A stretch of DNA of 13,502 bases from Saccoglossus kowalevskii (lineage: Eukaryota > Hemichordata > Enteropneusta > Harrimaniidae), in assembly GCF_000003605.2 (NCBI RefSeq), contig NW_003138363.1:36011-49512 (forward strand), written 5' to 3'. The position numbers and the translations under genes are program-made. Positions within the stretch are counted from its first letter, which is position 1. Each line of letters begins with the position of its first letter. The notes under the pieces were generated by a model that ran no database searches, was not told where the DNA came from, and saw only the letters and a list, made by a program, of their open reading frames with translations. Of the stretch, positions 1 through 9,729 are shown piece after piece.

Positions 1-96
1 GTAATGCAACAATAATGCACTCACAGTAATGTACACTAACCTTTAACAGTAATGCAACAATAACGCGCTGACAGTAATGTACACTAATATTTAACA
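1..96. repeat. 48-bp tandem repeat, two copies
   Basis: Two head-to-tail 48-bp units (1-48 and 49-96) both begin GTAATGCAACAATAA and end TTTAACA. They differ at only a few positions. The array may extend left of the window. No coding potential is seen. Confidence 0.85.
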
Positions 97-153
97 CTCG
101 GTGTGATAATAAGTTCAAGCTTCTCCTTGTAATATAGTTCTACAACACTGACG

Positions 154-645
154 ATGAGCATATTAGATGATGCGGATTTCACAGAATCAGCGGATAGCGA
201 CTACTCAAAGTTAAATCAGAACGTGAATACATACTGCTATACTATGACATTATCATATTGTCGCAATCAATGGATGCTATGTCCAATGCATTTCAATGTT
301 ACTTTGTATAACAGTGTTGTTTTGATACATATGATTGGCCAGCGCTACAGCAGACTCACTGCATCACCGGAGTGTTGCCATCTTGGAATTTTCCGACGCG
401 GCAACTCGCTAACTTCAGAGTCGGCGAACCGTCGTCGTTCTGCTGAGAGTTGCTTTTCCAGACAGGAACCACACCTTTCACTAAGTGTTCATCTGATACA
501 ATTCAGTCGGTTTGAACAAGCACTCTTTGTACAAACATTTCAAATAAAAGTACAGGTAGATATCAGATTTTCACTTCGGACGCATCTCGGTTTTCCACAA
601 GAAACATATATTGATCAAGGTGCAACAGTAAGTTGGCACAAATAG
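154..645 (+). other. Unassigned open reading frame, possible exon of an unknown plus-strand gene
   Basis: This frame stays open for 163 codons from an ATG, unusual in such AT-rich DNA. It begins with an acidic Ser/Asp-rich stretch (MSILDDADFTESADSDYSKL) and includes a GC-richer block around 350-480. Two good splice donors lie inside it, CAG/GTAGAT after 555 and ACA/GTAAGT after 627, so it could be a first coding exon whose 3' partner is not identified. I recognise no domain. No promoter, acceptor or homologue supports it, and the antisense strand of the GC-rich block also has short open frames. It could be chance. Confidence 0.22.
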
Positions 646-1002
646 TTCAACAAATTGTACATGGTAAATAGAATGCAAGCATAAAAATGTCTTTCTACAA
701 CAAAATATAAAAGTATAATTCTAAATAAATAATTCCAAGATACCAATCAATTTATAATTTACTATGATAAACTCAATCCACAGTAATCGACTTTCACCGA
801 ATATGGAGATTAATGAAAAGTGCGCCACCAACGACTGAAGTTTAGCACCAATGGTTTTCATATCGCTTCTGTAACTTTTCATTGACAAATGCATAGAATA
901 CACTACACAAAAATAACACTATTTTTAATAGACTATAATTAGATAGAGACTTCAATTATATTTAATTACATAATTAATTTGTTGATATACGCAATCATCG
1001 GG

Positions 1003-1014
1003 TTTATTTTTATT
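1003..1014 (-). terminator. Poly(A) signals of gene B (two AATAAA hexamers)
   Basis: On the minus strand two AATAAA hexamers (plus-strand TTTATT at 1003-1008 and 1009-1014) lie about 60-70 nt after the gene B stop codon. This gives a short 3'UTR. Gene A has an AATAAA at nearly the same distance after its stop. Confidence 0.65.
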
Positions 1015-1072
1015 TTTTGAAACAGCGATTTCTTTTGAAAGACTTGGATGTCTCGCGCCTGACCTCCTTACG

Positions 1073-1787
1073 TTATTTCCGGATAGGGTTTTGTTGTAGT
1101 ACACTAATCAATTTAAGTTTGTCGGGGGCAAATGCGTGTAGTTTTGCACGCACATCCGCAGGCAGATCCCAGACGACTTCCGTGTCGGTGGTACCACGTG
1201 CATAATAAGGTAGACCACTATCATCCAAGTGCATAACCCAACCATCTACAAGAATTGATTGGTTTGAATAAAGTCCACAAGAGCAGAGCGCACCAGATCC
1301 TTTGTACTGACTACCAAGACTATTAGTAACTGCCTTAATAGATTCTGTTCGCTCAGCAAATTCCAGACTTTTTACAAGATCTGGAAGTCTGTCTATATCT
1401 TCTTCAGGACAGCTATAAATTGGCTGTGACATGCGTTTGTGGCTTGCTTCATCTTGTATGTGAACATATGCTGACGGTTGCCCTCTAGTGTTGTGGTAAT
1501 AAGGACCTGAATATTGAGGTAAGGACTTCCGGCGCTCACTGTCACGCTTTGTTGGTGGTTTTGGAGCTGTGGTCGAGAAGGTATTCATTTTCACATACAC
1601 AGAACTATTATCTCTGTTTACTGGATACCACAGTCGTTGACCAGGAATCTCTTCACCTGGAACGTCGTTGTTGGCGTAATTCTCTATGAGAGCAGGCAAA
1701 CTTTCAAATACGCTGTCTTTCGTTATGTAGTACCGTTGCCCAGGTTCACTATACACATAAAAGTGAACAATCCTATTGCCATGGTAA
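1073..1787 (-). CDS. Gene B coding exon 3 (SH2 end, linker, WW domain)
   Basis: The acceptor is tattctctag/TTACCATGG. The first base completes a Thr codon split with exon 2. The exon encodes YHGNRIVHFYVY (SH2 strands C-D), YYIT.DSVFESLPALIENY (SH2 C-terminal half), a linker with YVKM and RRKSLP, CSCG and the WW domain, then a stop at 1073-1075. The frame is open 51 codons upstream of the acceptor, including a hydrophobic run, but this is intron read-through. Confidence 0.88.
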
Positions 1788-2975
1788 CTAGAGAATATTA
1801 CAGAAATAAGTAACACAAATGTGGTTATTACGAATTCAGATTTGAAATTGAGATAAAAAATTAATGTTCTGTTTTTAATAAAGTAGTATTCTTTTATTTC
1901 TTCCGTAGACATCAGGACAACGTGCCTAAAAAATGTCAATACTTACGTTGCTGTTATCACCAGATTATTGGGATCCCTGCTACTATCTCTGACTAGGTAG
2001 CAAAATGGTCTATTTATATATTTGTCCATACATTTGACAGCCTGTGATAAATGTAAAACAAGAAGTAGCATATAATTCTTTCTACTTTCCGGTTATGTTA
2101 CAGACTGCAGTGATTGTGCCTTCTTCCAGAACAGTGTTTGTATTTGTGGAGTTTGATTGGTTTGACAGAATGCTTCTTCATATTTATTTACTCAATTTGT
2201 ATCTGAACAGAAAATTAAACGTGGCTTTACCGACAAGAAGAGGTCTTGGGTAGGGTCAATCAGATTAACATGGCTTGTTTGGAATTCCCAGTAACGATTA
2301 ACACGGATCCAATTAATGTAAACGAAATACAATTGTAAAATTTCGCACCTTTTCTGAACTCAGCGCTCCATGGTAATATAGAAGATCATCTAGGTTATCC
2401 ACGCCTATACGACTACGTGTACGCGGATACATACGAACATAATCTGTGTCTTCACTAACCCCTTGATAGGAGCTGGGTCGTTGTCTATTAGTCATCTTCA
2501 TGTTAGGTAACGTAAGTGCCTTCTGTACCGTGTGGGACGCGTTACTTAAGTGAAGTCCTACGGGTTGTAAGGACGGTGAATCAAATGAATGACTACTACG
2601 TGTCCTTATGCGTTGTTTTTCGTGACGTGGAATACTTTGTTGATTTGGAACTGGTGTTTCACATTTTGAAAAGGAACCTTTAGATTCAATACGGTTATAT
2701 CCTGGATGCTCGAGTGGCTCGTGTCTCTCCATTTGAGCACTGCTCTTATTGAGTGATTGGCTAATTGAAAGTTTGTGAGATACTACGTCGTCTACTCGAT
2801 CTGTCCAGCTGATATGTTTTCGTTGATCCATATCATATATATCACAAGTAGTGCTGTTGAGTTTTAACTTTTCGAGCAGTCCTTTAAGAGAGTATAATAA
2901 AGATGTTCCCATATACACTGGTATGGTGTGGCACTCTTCTGACTGCATGTCAATAATAACAGTCAATGTCTCCAT
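1073..2975 (-). CDS. Gene B: RBD-like / SH2 / WW adaptor protein, 478 aa, three coding exons
   Basis: Predicted join on the minus strand: 2975-2349, 2041-1947, 1787-1073. Residues 1-72 resemble a Raf/RGS12-type Ras-binding ubiquitin fold. Residues 73-195 are a basic, Ser-rich linker with a YVRM motif (Y179). Residues about 200-297 form an SH2 domain, with YYHG at its start, Arg227 in YLVRDS as the expected phosphotyrosine-binding arginine, and His249 on strand D. Residues 298-410 are a linker with YVKM (Y305) and RRKSLP (S329). C409-S-C-G leads into a WW domain at about 420-450, with W424, Y435-Y436, W447 and P450. No signal peptide or membrane segment is seen, so the protein is probably a cytoplasmic adaptor. 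The start METLT has a good context (AAAATGG) and aligns with the start of gene A. The combination of domains is inferred by eye; no matching known protein comes to mind. Confidence 0.88.
1947..2041 (-). CDS. Gene B coding exon 2 (SH2 core), 95 nt
   Basis: This short exon is flanked by tcacag/GCTGTC (acceptor) and GCAAC/gtaagt (donor). It reads 31 codons plus two bases, including PFCYLVRDSS, the SH2 FLVRES-type signature with Arg227. It is the same length and phase as exon 2 of gene A and fills exactly the gap between exons 1 and 3. Confidence 0.88.
2349..2975 (-). CDS. Gene B coding exon 1 (RBD-like domain, linker, SH2 start)
   Basis: The exon is 627 nt (209 codons) and ends in phase 0 at GAAAAG/gtgcga. 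It encodes the RBD-like domain with a run of beta-strand-like segments (TVIIDM, TIPVYMG, CDIYDM, HISW, SHKLSI). A Ser/Arg linker follows, and the exon ends inside the first SH2 helix (YYHGALSSEK). The open frame reads 11 codons into the intron, but those residues do not fit an SH2 domain. Confidence 0.88.
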
Positions 2976-2991
2976 TTTGCAGCGTTCAACT

Positions 2992-2993
2992 CT
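2992..2993 (-). other. Candidate 3' splice acceptor in the 5'UTR of gene B
   Basis: On the minus strand the sequence just upstream of the ATG reads ttttttccaatag...catcacag/AGTTG. This would place an acceptor 16 nt before the start codon. Gene A has a comparable acceptor six nt before its ATG. Together they suggest an ancestral intron in the 5'UTR and at least one upstream noncoding exon. Confidence 0.5.
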
Positions 2994-4209
2994 GTGATGT
3001 CAGAAGCTATTGGAAAAAATGTATTGACAAAAATAAGCATTATCATACATGCAGGTTTGTTATCTACTGATTTTTATTGTTATAAAAGTGGAAATATCAC
3101 GCTTTATTACAGTGTCACTTAATTTTCACTAATTTTACAATTGCCATGGAAACAGAACAGCTGAACAGAGTAAATAAACATAACTCATTTGAAATGTTTG
3201 CATTAGTTTCAACGTCTCCTTCCTACACAACTGCTGTCTGAGTCAAAATTAACGGCGAGACGTTTAATTTCAACATTTCTATCAATTCTAACCGAGCGAA
3301 AGAACCGTGCCTGTTAGTATTTATTTATGTCACAGTAATAACAGTGAACACTGACTGAATGCATTTGTGTTTGATGATCTAATTTTGAAAAAAAACCGTA
3401 GCAATCGAACGTTTTTATTCACAGAATATTACATTAACATTAAATTAATCGATTTATATATACAAGTTGAAACTTTTTTTTTTATTTTTGAATATTTAAA
3501 TCATGTCTGAGTGTAATTACGTTCGCGCAGTGAAGCAGGAAACGTCATGTGATTTAAGAACGTGTCGCTTAACTTAAGTTATTGTCTGCCGTGGCCTTAG
3601 ATAAAATAGTGCCACAATAATGAATATTTTGAACAGTTAACTACTCATTAAAGTATGTAATATCTTGTATGCGCCTTTTTGAAAATACCATATTGCCAAA
3701 TATAAATTTAAAATGCTATTCTATTCCAAGACGTGTTTACAATGTCAACAATGGCCGGCCATGTCATGAGTGCGTCATATATCAATCCGCACCACGCAAC
3801 TTTCCCGCCGAGGGTCATTTGAGTACACTGTACGAATTCAAGCCTTATTTTAGTTTTAACGTTTTAAATGAGCTGTTGCATGTATGATAGCAAGTTTATT
3901 CGCCACCAACAATAAAATACCGCGCTATATCGCTCGTTTTTAAGTTCGGCATTCTTAGGCTCGTCGGCGAAGGCACACAACTTCTTATTAAATATTTAAG
4001 TTCCTTGAGTATTCAAGCCATTACAAAGAAGAGTCAAATTTGGGATACATATTATGTAATGTGTGAATCCAGTTCATATGATATATGTAAACACTGAAAT
4101 ATATCTCTTGTATACTAATATAAGGGTAGAACAATGAGTGTCTTGCGTACCCTGATGTAACAATACCCTCTTTGGAACATGATCTATGTGTCTCATTGTA
4201 CAGATGATG

Positions 4210-4280
4210 TATTGTGTACTGTACTGTACTGTATTGTATAATGGATTTGTATTGTGTACTGTATTGTGTTGTATTCTGTA
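4210..4280. repeat. Imperfect GTACT / GTATTGT microsatellite
   Basis: GTACT is repeated perfectly at about 4216-4231 and is surrounded by the variants GTATTGT and GTGTACTGTATTGTGTT. The open frame on its minus strand (4021-4401) is low complexity and is not considered a gene. Confidence 0.7.
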
Positions 4281-4993
4281 TGACGAAATAAAAAATGTCC
4301 CACATTAATTTCCAGCGGTTATTGAAACAATATTTGCGGAAATTATAATATCTCCAACTTTTATGACTTAGTAATAGATCTAAAAAACCGATACAATTCA
4401 CTAACCAAATAACAATACGATATCGACGCTATGCGTTAAAATGAAGTGTGGATGTAATGTTTATTGAACTCATTACTATTTTTTAGTGCTATAAAACAAA
4501 TAGCGCCAGAGGAGCAATAGTACAGTCCAGTCACATAACACTGTCTGTCATTGTTTCTGTCTGTAACTTATGCTTTGATGTTTGATATGCGCATTTTAAA
4601 GTTGTTTTCATTGTTTATTCAGGCTGGCGGAGCTTCAATGTTTGTCACATACTATGCTGTATTTTACGTGTTACTCCATGAACTGTGTGCCCAGTTGGCA
4701 TTTCAGTGAGTATGGCAATACAGTTGACATATTTACCCTTTTTTATTATTTTTGTATTTAATAAACATTTGCCATGTTTAGTAAAATTAAATATGGAACG
4801 GGGTAGCAAGCGCGGTTCATTGGAATATCTATTTTAAACTATTTTGCACTTTGCTCGAACGCCACAAAGACCAGGAGAGCAACGGTTACAGGGTATTGGT
4901 ATGTTCGTACGCGGAAGAAGGAAATGATCTTATAAATTATTGAAATGCACAATGGTGCTTCCTTTTAATTATTGAACTATGTATCATTTACCG

Positions 4994-5016
4994 TAGGATT
5001 AGTTGACCTAATCCTA
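4994..5016. repeat. Perfect 9-bp inverted repeat with a 5-base loop
   Basis: TAGGATTAG, TTGAC, CTAATCCTA form a perfect stem of 9 bp. It sits about 40 bases before the SINE-like insert. It may be a remnant transposon end or chance; no target-site duplication was found. Confidence 0.5.
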
Positions 5017-5049
5017 TATATGTTGCAATTGTTGCAAAAGTCTAAATCT

Positions 5050-5258
5050 AGTAAATAATGGTTAATGGTGTTCGGCTTACATCGGGAGGTTAGTGGTTTG
5101 ACTCTCAGAGCCGACCGCTCACTCACAAGAATACATGCACAGACAACTATGCCTTCGCGGTTTTAGGTTTCGGGGCAGGTTTGTAAGTGTACTCAGTGTA
5201 CGAACCAAAACACTTCAAAAGGAACATCAGTGAATTTAGTTCTAAATAAAAAAAACAG
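5050..5258 (+). mobile_element. tRNA-derived SINE-like element
   Basis: The left part reads like a tRNA-derived SINE head. ATGGTTAATGGTGTTCGGCTT resembles an A-box region, and GGTTTGACTCTC (5095-5106) is close to the B-box consensus GGTTCGANTCC. The two are at tRNA-like spacing. A non-tRNA body follows and ends in AAATAAAAAAAA (about 5244-5255), an A-rich tail. RNA polymerase III promoter use is inferred from the boxes. Exact ends are unclear and no target-site duplication was recognised. Confidence 0.55.
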
Positions 5259-5295
5259 TGACTATTGATCGTCAAAGGACATGAACGATACTTAC

Positions 5296-5465
5296 CTGTA
5301 TTCACTAAGTGGTCGAAGCACTAGAGAACACGAAACTACAGGTGGACAAATGTGGGGTGGTTTCAATGACTTGCCTGACAATAACTGATATATTCTTGTA
5401 TCGATACGATGAACTTGCAGGCTATTAAGGACCGTCATACACACAGGCTCAGTTGCGCACACGCT
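5296..5465 (-). other. Candidate noncoding first exon of gene B
   Basis: On the minus strand GTGAATACAG/gtaagtatcg is a near-perfect U1-type donor at 5296/5295. The stretch above it is more GC-balanced than its surroundings. A TATA-like TATTTAAA lies on the same strand at 5498-5491, which would place transcription start near 5465. The short open frame inside (stop within the donor) resembles nothing known. No cDNA evidence is available, so the link to gene B is inferred from position and strand only. Confidence 0.38.
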
Positions 5466-5490
5466 ATAAGGCAGTTTCAATTAGTAGGGG

Positions 5491-5498
5491 TTTAAATA
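5491..5498 (-). promoter_or_regulatory. TATA-like box with an ETS-like site upstream
   Basis: TATTTAAA on the minus strand lies about 30 nt before the proposed start of the candidate first exon. Further upstream on the same strand TTGCGGAAGTG (around 5564-5574) resembles an ETS-factor site. Both are short motifs and could occur by chance. Confidence 0.3.
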
Positions 5499-5619
5499 CG
5501 ATGCTCTCACGTTTGAAGTTGTTGTGATTAGTTATGCATGGCATGTAAGGGTGATAAAGATACACTTCCGCAACAAGGAAAGGCTCATGTTGATATGTGT
5601 TCAGAGTGTTTTACACATG

Positions 5620-7318
5620 CAGGGCCGTAGCTAGCTTTTTTTCACTAGGGGGCAGCAAATGTATTTTTTGTAAGTTGCGTATAAATGCATACAGGCGTAG
5701 AAATGTGCAGTTGCGCCATAAGTTAATGGCTATGGGGGTATATCTATCTATTTTTAACAGTAAAATCATCTTGATTTATTTTATGAATATATACATAAAA
5801 CACGGGACATTACAGTATGACATTTAATACCTGAAACACTTTTGTTGTATCTTCATATATAAGCAACATTAATGTGCGAGACTGATTTGTACAATTGATA
5901 GTTACAACTTTACAACTTTGGCGATAGCATATTAATTTATCTCCAGTTAGCTTTCCTCGAATAAATACATGACACACTTCCGACAGGTTTTGAAGCAGCA
6001 TCATTGGGCCTTTGCTCAATTGGTGTATCACTGAACTTTGTTATCCACTTCTCAATTTTATTATTCAAAAAATCATCTCTTTGCAAAACTTTCCAATAGT
6101 AGTTGTTAAATGAGGTCACATGGGTTGATGTGAGCTGACCAATGTTGCATGGTAAAAGTGCTTGTGCAGCTATCGAATCACAATGATGATCAGCAAATCG
6201 CGTCTCAAAATCTTGGGTGACAAGATCCGAGAAAAGATAATATACATTCACCTTAAAATACTCGCTGGGCGTCTGAGTAGAACTTTGTCCTGCATTAGAC
6301 TGATAGGATTGTCTTTGCAGAGCTTTACGTCTTTGTATGCCTTCGCCAAGTCACAATTTACTGACTGTAGTGTTATTGTAACATAAGCACAGTAACTCAA
6401 AATGAATTTAACCACAACCAGCTTTGCATCACCATTGCTTCTATCCCTAATAGCTTCCATGGACTCTTAAACGATCTTGTATTTGACAAGCTGGGCTGAC
6501 AGCGTGGTAACCCTAGCCGTCCAGCGTGTAACACACAGTTTGGGCACTGATGTTTTCTGTCAGCCTTTGCGTATCTCGATATTTAATTCGCTTAATTCAT
6601 CCATTAAAAGTTCACTAATATCTACATCACTATTATTAGCTACACTTATAAAAATTGGCTTTCATTGGCACCACCACCCAAAAACCAAGTAAGTTTTTCA
6701 ACACTGTCAAACAAGTTACAGGTTTCTGGGACCTGTCTACAACCAGCTGCAAGAGCTAATGCGAGGGTATGTGACCGACAATGGACATATGTTGCGTTGC
6801 TGTACTGTCTTTGAATAATATCTTGTACGCCATTTTTGTCAGAACTCATCATTGCCGCCCCATCATACCCATGTCCAACCATGTTATCCATATTCAAAGC
6901 ATATCCTGTAAGTGTGTTAAATATTTTGTCAGCTATCGTACGCGCACCCATTTTCTCCAGTTGTACAAAGCCAAGGAAATCCTCTCGTATTTTGTCTTCG
7001 TACACGTAACGTATACAAAGACTGATTTGTTCACAAGTGGCGTAATCCTGGGTTTCATCTGCCATAAACTCCAGTACTCGGGGATGGAAGTAACAATTGG
7101 TCTTTTCATTTATATTTATTTTGTATTTGTGGGGAAGTATGTTTAGCGTTTCGACTTGTAAGTTTTAAATGTTCTGATAAGTCGTTATTATATCTTGATT
7201 TCCAGTCCATGAATAATGCAAAATTGCCATTCTCGAGCTGATCCTCCATCACCCAGTTTTAAGGGTTTTTTTTTTTTAAAAAAAGCTCCCAAACTCAGGG
7301 GGCAGCTGCCCCCCCTGC
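5620..7318 (-). mobile_element. Degenerate hAT-superfamily DNA transposon
   Basis: One end begins CAGGGCCGTAGCTAGC (5620-5635), typical of hAT terminal inverted repeats, with a subterminal AGGGGGCAGC (5647-5656). The other end has the G/C-rich palindrome GGGGGCAGCTGCCCCC (7298-7313), whose minus strand mirrors that subterminal motif. The outermost right terminus and the 8-bp target-site duplication were not found, so the right end is probably eroded. Between the ends lies a broken transposase reading frame on the minus strand. Confidence 0.7.
5937..7258 (-). pseudogene. Broken hAT transposase (DUF4371 / ZMYM1-like)
   Basis: Four minus-strand fragments in order match the animal ZMYM1-like hAT family. 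(1) 7258-7106 contains RNAKHTSPQIQNK. (2) About 7077-6646 contains VLEFMADETQDYATCEQ, then GHGYDGAAMMSSDKNGVQ and YVHCRSHTLALAL. (3) About 6660-6248 contains PKLCVTRWTARVTTLSAQL, then VNCDLAKAYKDVKLCKD, with in-frame stops at 6560-6562 (TGA) and 6467-6469 (TAA). (4) 6251-5937 contains NVYYLFSDLVTQDFETRFADHH and ends VGSVSC fused directly to IYSRKANWR. Relative to the family the C-terminal dimerisation segment between those last two motifs is missing, as are parts between fragments. The copy cannot make active transposase. Confidence 0.82.
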
Positions 7319-7319
7319 T

Positions 7320-9060
7320 GCAAATTGTAGTTTTTTAATTTCTTTCTGTAAGACCCTTTTTATCCTTTCCTAAGGATTTTATGCGTCTAATAAAAAAAAT
7401 AAAAAATACATCATTCTGATTGTATTTAGGTAACACTTCTACAAATACTGTATATCATTCTGATTGTATCTAGGTATCACTTCTACAAATACATCATAGA
7501 GACTGCCTAAAGTTGATTATAGTTTCTGGGCTCCCTGTGGTTCAACATCAACAGTTCTTTCGTTTTTTATACAAAGATTGCATATTGCGTAAATGCCGAG
7601 AAAATTAAGAACTACAAGCTGAGTAAATGCAACAAAACAATTTTAGAAATGCTAGAAACCCAGGGTTACACTAACTTTGTGCCCATACTCAAGCTGAGTA
7701 GAAAGAGGGAATGCATTTGGCGCGAGGCTATTCAAAAATCTGTTTTTTGCTGTTGGTATGGCAACGGTGAGCCAGGATATTTTTTTCAGATTTGACCTTT
7801 TAATTAGAGTGAAGGTGTGACCTGTCTGCCAAATCTTTGCGAAATCGGCCCAGCCAAAAAATCACAGAGGAATTAATACGTGAAGGCATGGAAAATCACA
7901 CACACACAAGTGATCTTTAAATGACAATCCTAGCGAAGCCAATTCATCAATTAGAACTACGCAAAAAATGTTAGATTCCAGAAAATACTAGAAATTCATC
8001 CAAATGGACGATATCACCCAGGAACCTATCACTCCTAAAAATAAATCGTTATGATTATATCTACTCTTGGCATATCTAATACTGTTTTCCACGTGAGTAA
8101 AACCATGCTAATTGAAATATACGGTAATATACTATTATTGTTGTTCACGTCTGTTGTAAATTATACATGTACATACCATAGAACATGTATGGTCTCCAAT
8201 TTACGCCATACAAATCGAAGCAAAGTTTTACACGTTGTTTGCAATAACATGACAAAGACGGCGTAATGTAAGGTCCTAATATTTTAACCTCCTTCACATC
8301 GTTTACTCTACACTTGTTATCAGTTAATAGGTGTTTGGAATGCAACGTCGTGACTGGGCGCTCTTTACGCAGAGTGGCAGCGAATATCTACGTTGCGCAG
8401 ACAATCCCTGGGCAGTTTTACATATCCATCAATAATGAAACAACTAGCCTCGAGCTTGCGATGCTTTACAACATTTATAACATAATCATAAACTAACTCG
8501 CCAAGAATTCGAATATTTGTCAATAACTCAACTGAATGTCACTTGTAATATTGCTACCATGGCAATAACAATAACATCGACAAATGATGGTCGCACGCAC
8601 ATCTATCATTATTGACATAACTACTTCATTGAATCATGTGAAAACGCTTGTTTCTGTTGAATACAATAACGTAATATGAGCTGCTACCATCGTTCTGTGG
8701 ATATTGCATAACAAGGTCAATCACTTAGCGTGTTCATGTGTACTTGCTGTTACACTTGTGTACCAATAACGTGTTCACATATTGCTCATTGTCCATTGCT
8801 AAAATATTTAGTAGTATTATTAACAAAAGAATATCCAGCTGATGCATGCGCAGGTGACGACTCTGTGATGAATTTGTTTGCACGTATCTGTTGATTGACT
8901 TAATTAGTTGATTACGAGTGAATGGCTGTGTTATGTCTGTCATCGTTTCGGCCCATTTGAAGTTCAGAACGGAACTCGACTCAGTGATTTGGAACTAATT
9001 ACGAGATAACCGTCGTTATTCGGACTACTATTTCTGACAGTTTGGTATTCGCAGTTATTA
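7320..9060. other. Stretch without recognisable genes
   Basis: This AT-rich region has only short open frames on both strands, with no domain-like peptide, tRNA or rRNA. It contains the 44-bp duplication at about 7407-7494 described separately. Confidence 0.6.
7407..7494. repeat. 44-bp tandem duplication
   Basis: TCATTCTGATTGTAT.TAGGTA.CACTTCTACAAATAC occurs at 7411 and again at 7455, a period of 44 bases, with two or three mismatches. It lies about 90 bases beyond the hAT right end. Confidence 0.85.
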
Positions 9061-9061
9061 A

Positions 9062-9472
9062 TGTAGTGAACGATTAATCAAAAGATATGATGTGTTCAGT
9101 ACTTAGTGTGATTGGCTGTATTATTGAAGGCCACGCCTTAGAGTCTTAATACTTCTTTGTAATTGGTTAAGGTTTTGAAAGTGAATAAAGAGTTTTTAGT
9201 TGGTCTTGGCGAGTACACCACCAGAGACGCAGTCTAGAGAGAGTCTTGGGGCGAGTCTTGACGCAGTCTAGAGGCAGTCTTGGGTCAGCCTTGCGATAGT
9301 CTTGGGGACTTTTCCCCAGGGCGCTGTGTCTTATAAAGTGCTCGACTGACCGACGAGAGTTGAAACGTATATTGTTGTGTGCGTTTATTTGACTGTAAAG
9401 TTTAAGTGACTTTCCCGATCCCGTACCTCAAGGGGACGCGATAGAGAGACGAGACCAGATTCCCCCCTTACA
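9062..9472 (+). other. LTR-like or promoter-like stretch
   Basis: The stretch opens with TGTAG and closes with TTACA. In between are two ATTGG (inverted CCAAT) motifs, an AATAAA, irregular repeats of GAGTCTTGGGG with an exact 14-mer GACGCAGTCTAGAG at 9226 and 9260, and a TATA-like TTATAAAG near 9331. TTACA is followed by GTGGAGAACCCAG, which could be a primer-binding-site-like leader. This would fit a solitary retrotransposon LTR of about 411 bp, but no target-site duplication and no retroelement coding region is present. A cellular promoter is the alternative. Confidence 0.3.
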
Positions 9473-9614
9473 CGTGTGGAGAACCCAGAGGAATTGGCCC
9501 CTGATAACTCCCCCACTTTAACAGTTTCATATATCATATATGACAATTTTAATAAGACACCGTGTATTCTCAATAATATCAACGAAATGTTATGAGCAGA
9601 TTAAATTAAAATAC

Positions 9615-9644
9615 GATTGGCTAGTGTCACTTTAGAGGGCGGGG
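9615..9644. promoter_or_regulatory. CCAAT-box and GC-box cluster
   Basis: GATTGG (inverted CCAAT box, 9615-9620) is followed by GGGCGGGG (9637-9644), an Sp1/KLF-type site, in otherwise AT-rich DNA. No gene was recognised immediately downstream on either strand, so its target is unknown. Confidence 0.25.
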
Positions 9645-9729
9645 TTTAAGCCTATGACTAAGAATTTATCAAATTTGGGAAATAAACAATTCGAGCCGGG
9701 CGGTTTTGGCGGACGCTAAATTAAATCTA

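Larger units (their letters stand above)
2994..5295 (-). other. Probable 5'UTR intron of gene B; no coding exon seen
   Basis: I see no recognisable exon on either strand in this AT-rich stretch. It holds a GTACT/GTATT microsatellite (about 4210-4280), a perfect 9-bp inverted repeat (4994-5016) and a tRNA-derived SINE-like insert (about 5050-5258). The intron assignment depends on joining the donor at 5296 to the acceptor at 2993, which is inference. Confidence 0.4.

Noticed and set aside
1788-1939. Open frame continuing 51 codons upstream of gene B exon 3, with a hydrophobic run resembling a membrane segment
   Set aside because: It lies upstream of the splice acceptor at 1788-1789. The acceptor at that point restores a continuous SH2 domain, matching gene A, so the hydrophobic run is intron.
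3140-3153. ATTGCCATGGAAAC, similar to an RFX X-box
   Set aside because: It departs from the consensus at both half-sites. Several CCATGG words in the window are simply Tyr-His-Gly codons of the SH2 exons.
4021-4401. 126-codon minus-strand open frame
   Set aside because: A large part is translated microsatellite with repeated QYST-like residues. There is no domain and no splice support.
6781-7146. 121-codon plus-strand open frame
   Set aside because: It is antisense to the clearly recognisable hAT transposase fragment on the minus strand.
7661-7684. CAGGGTTACACTAACTTTGTGCCC, resembling a DNA-transposon end
   Set aside because: No matching inverted end or target-site duplication was found nearby.
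9525-9545. TCATATATCATATATGA palindrome
   Set aside because: A short AT-rich palindrome is expected by chance in this composition.
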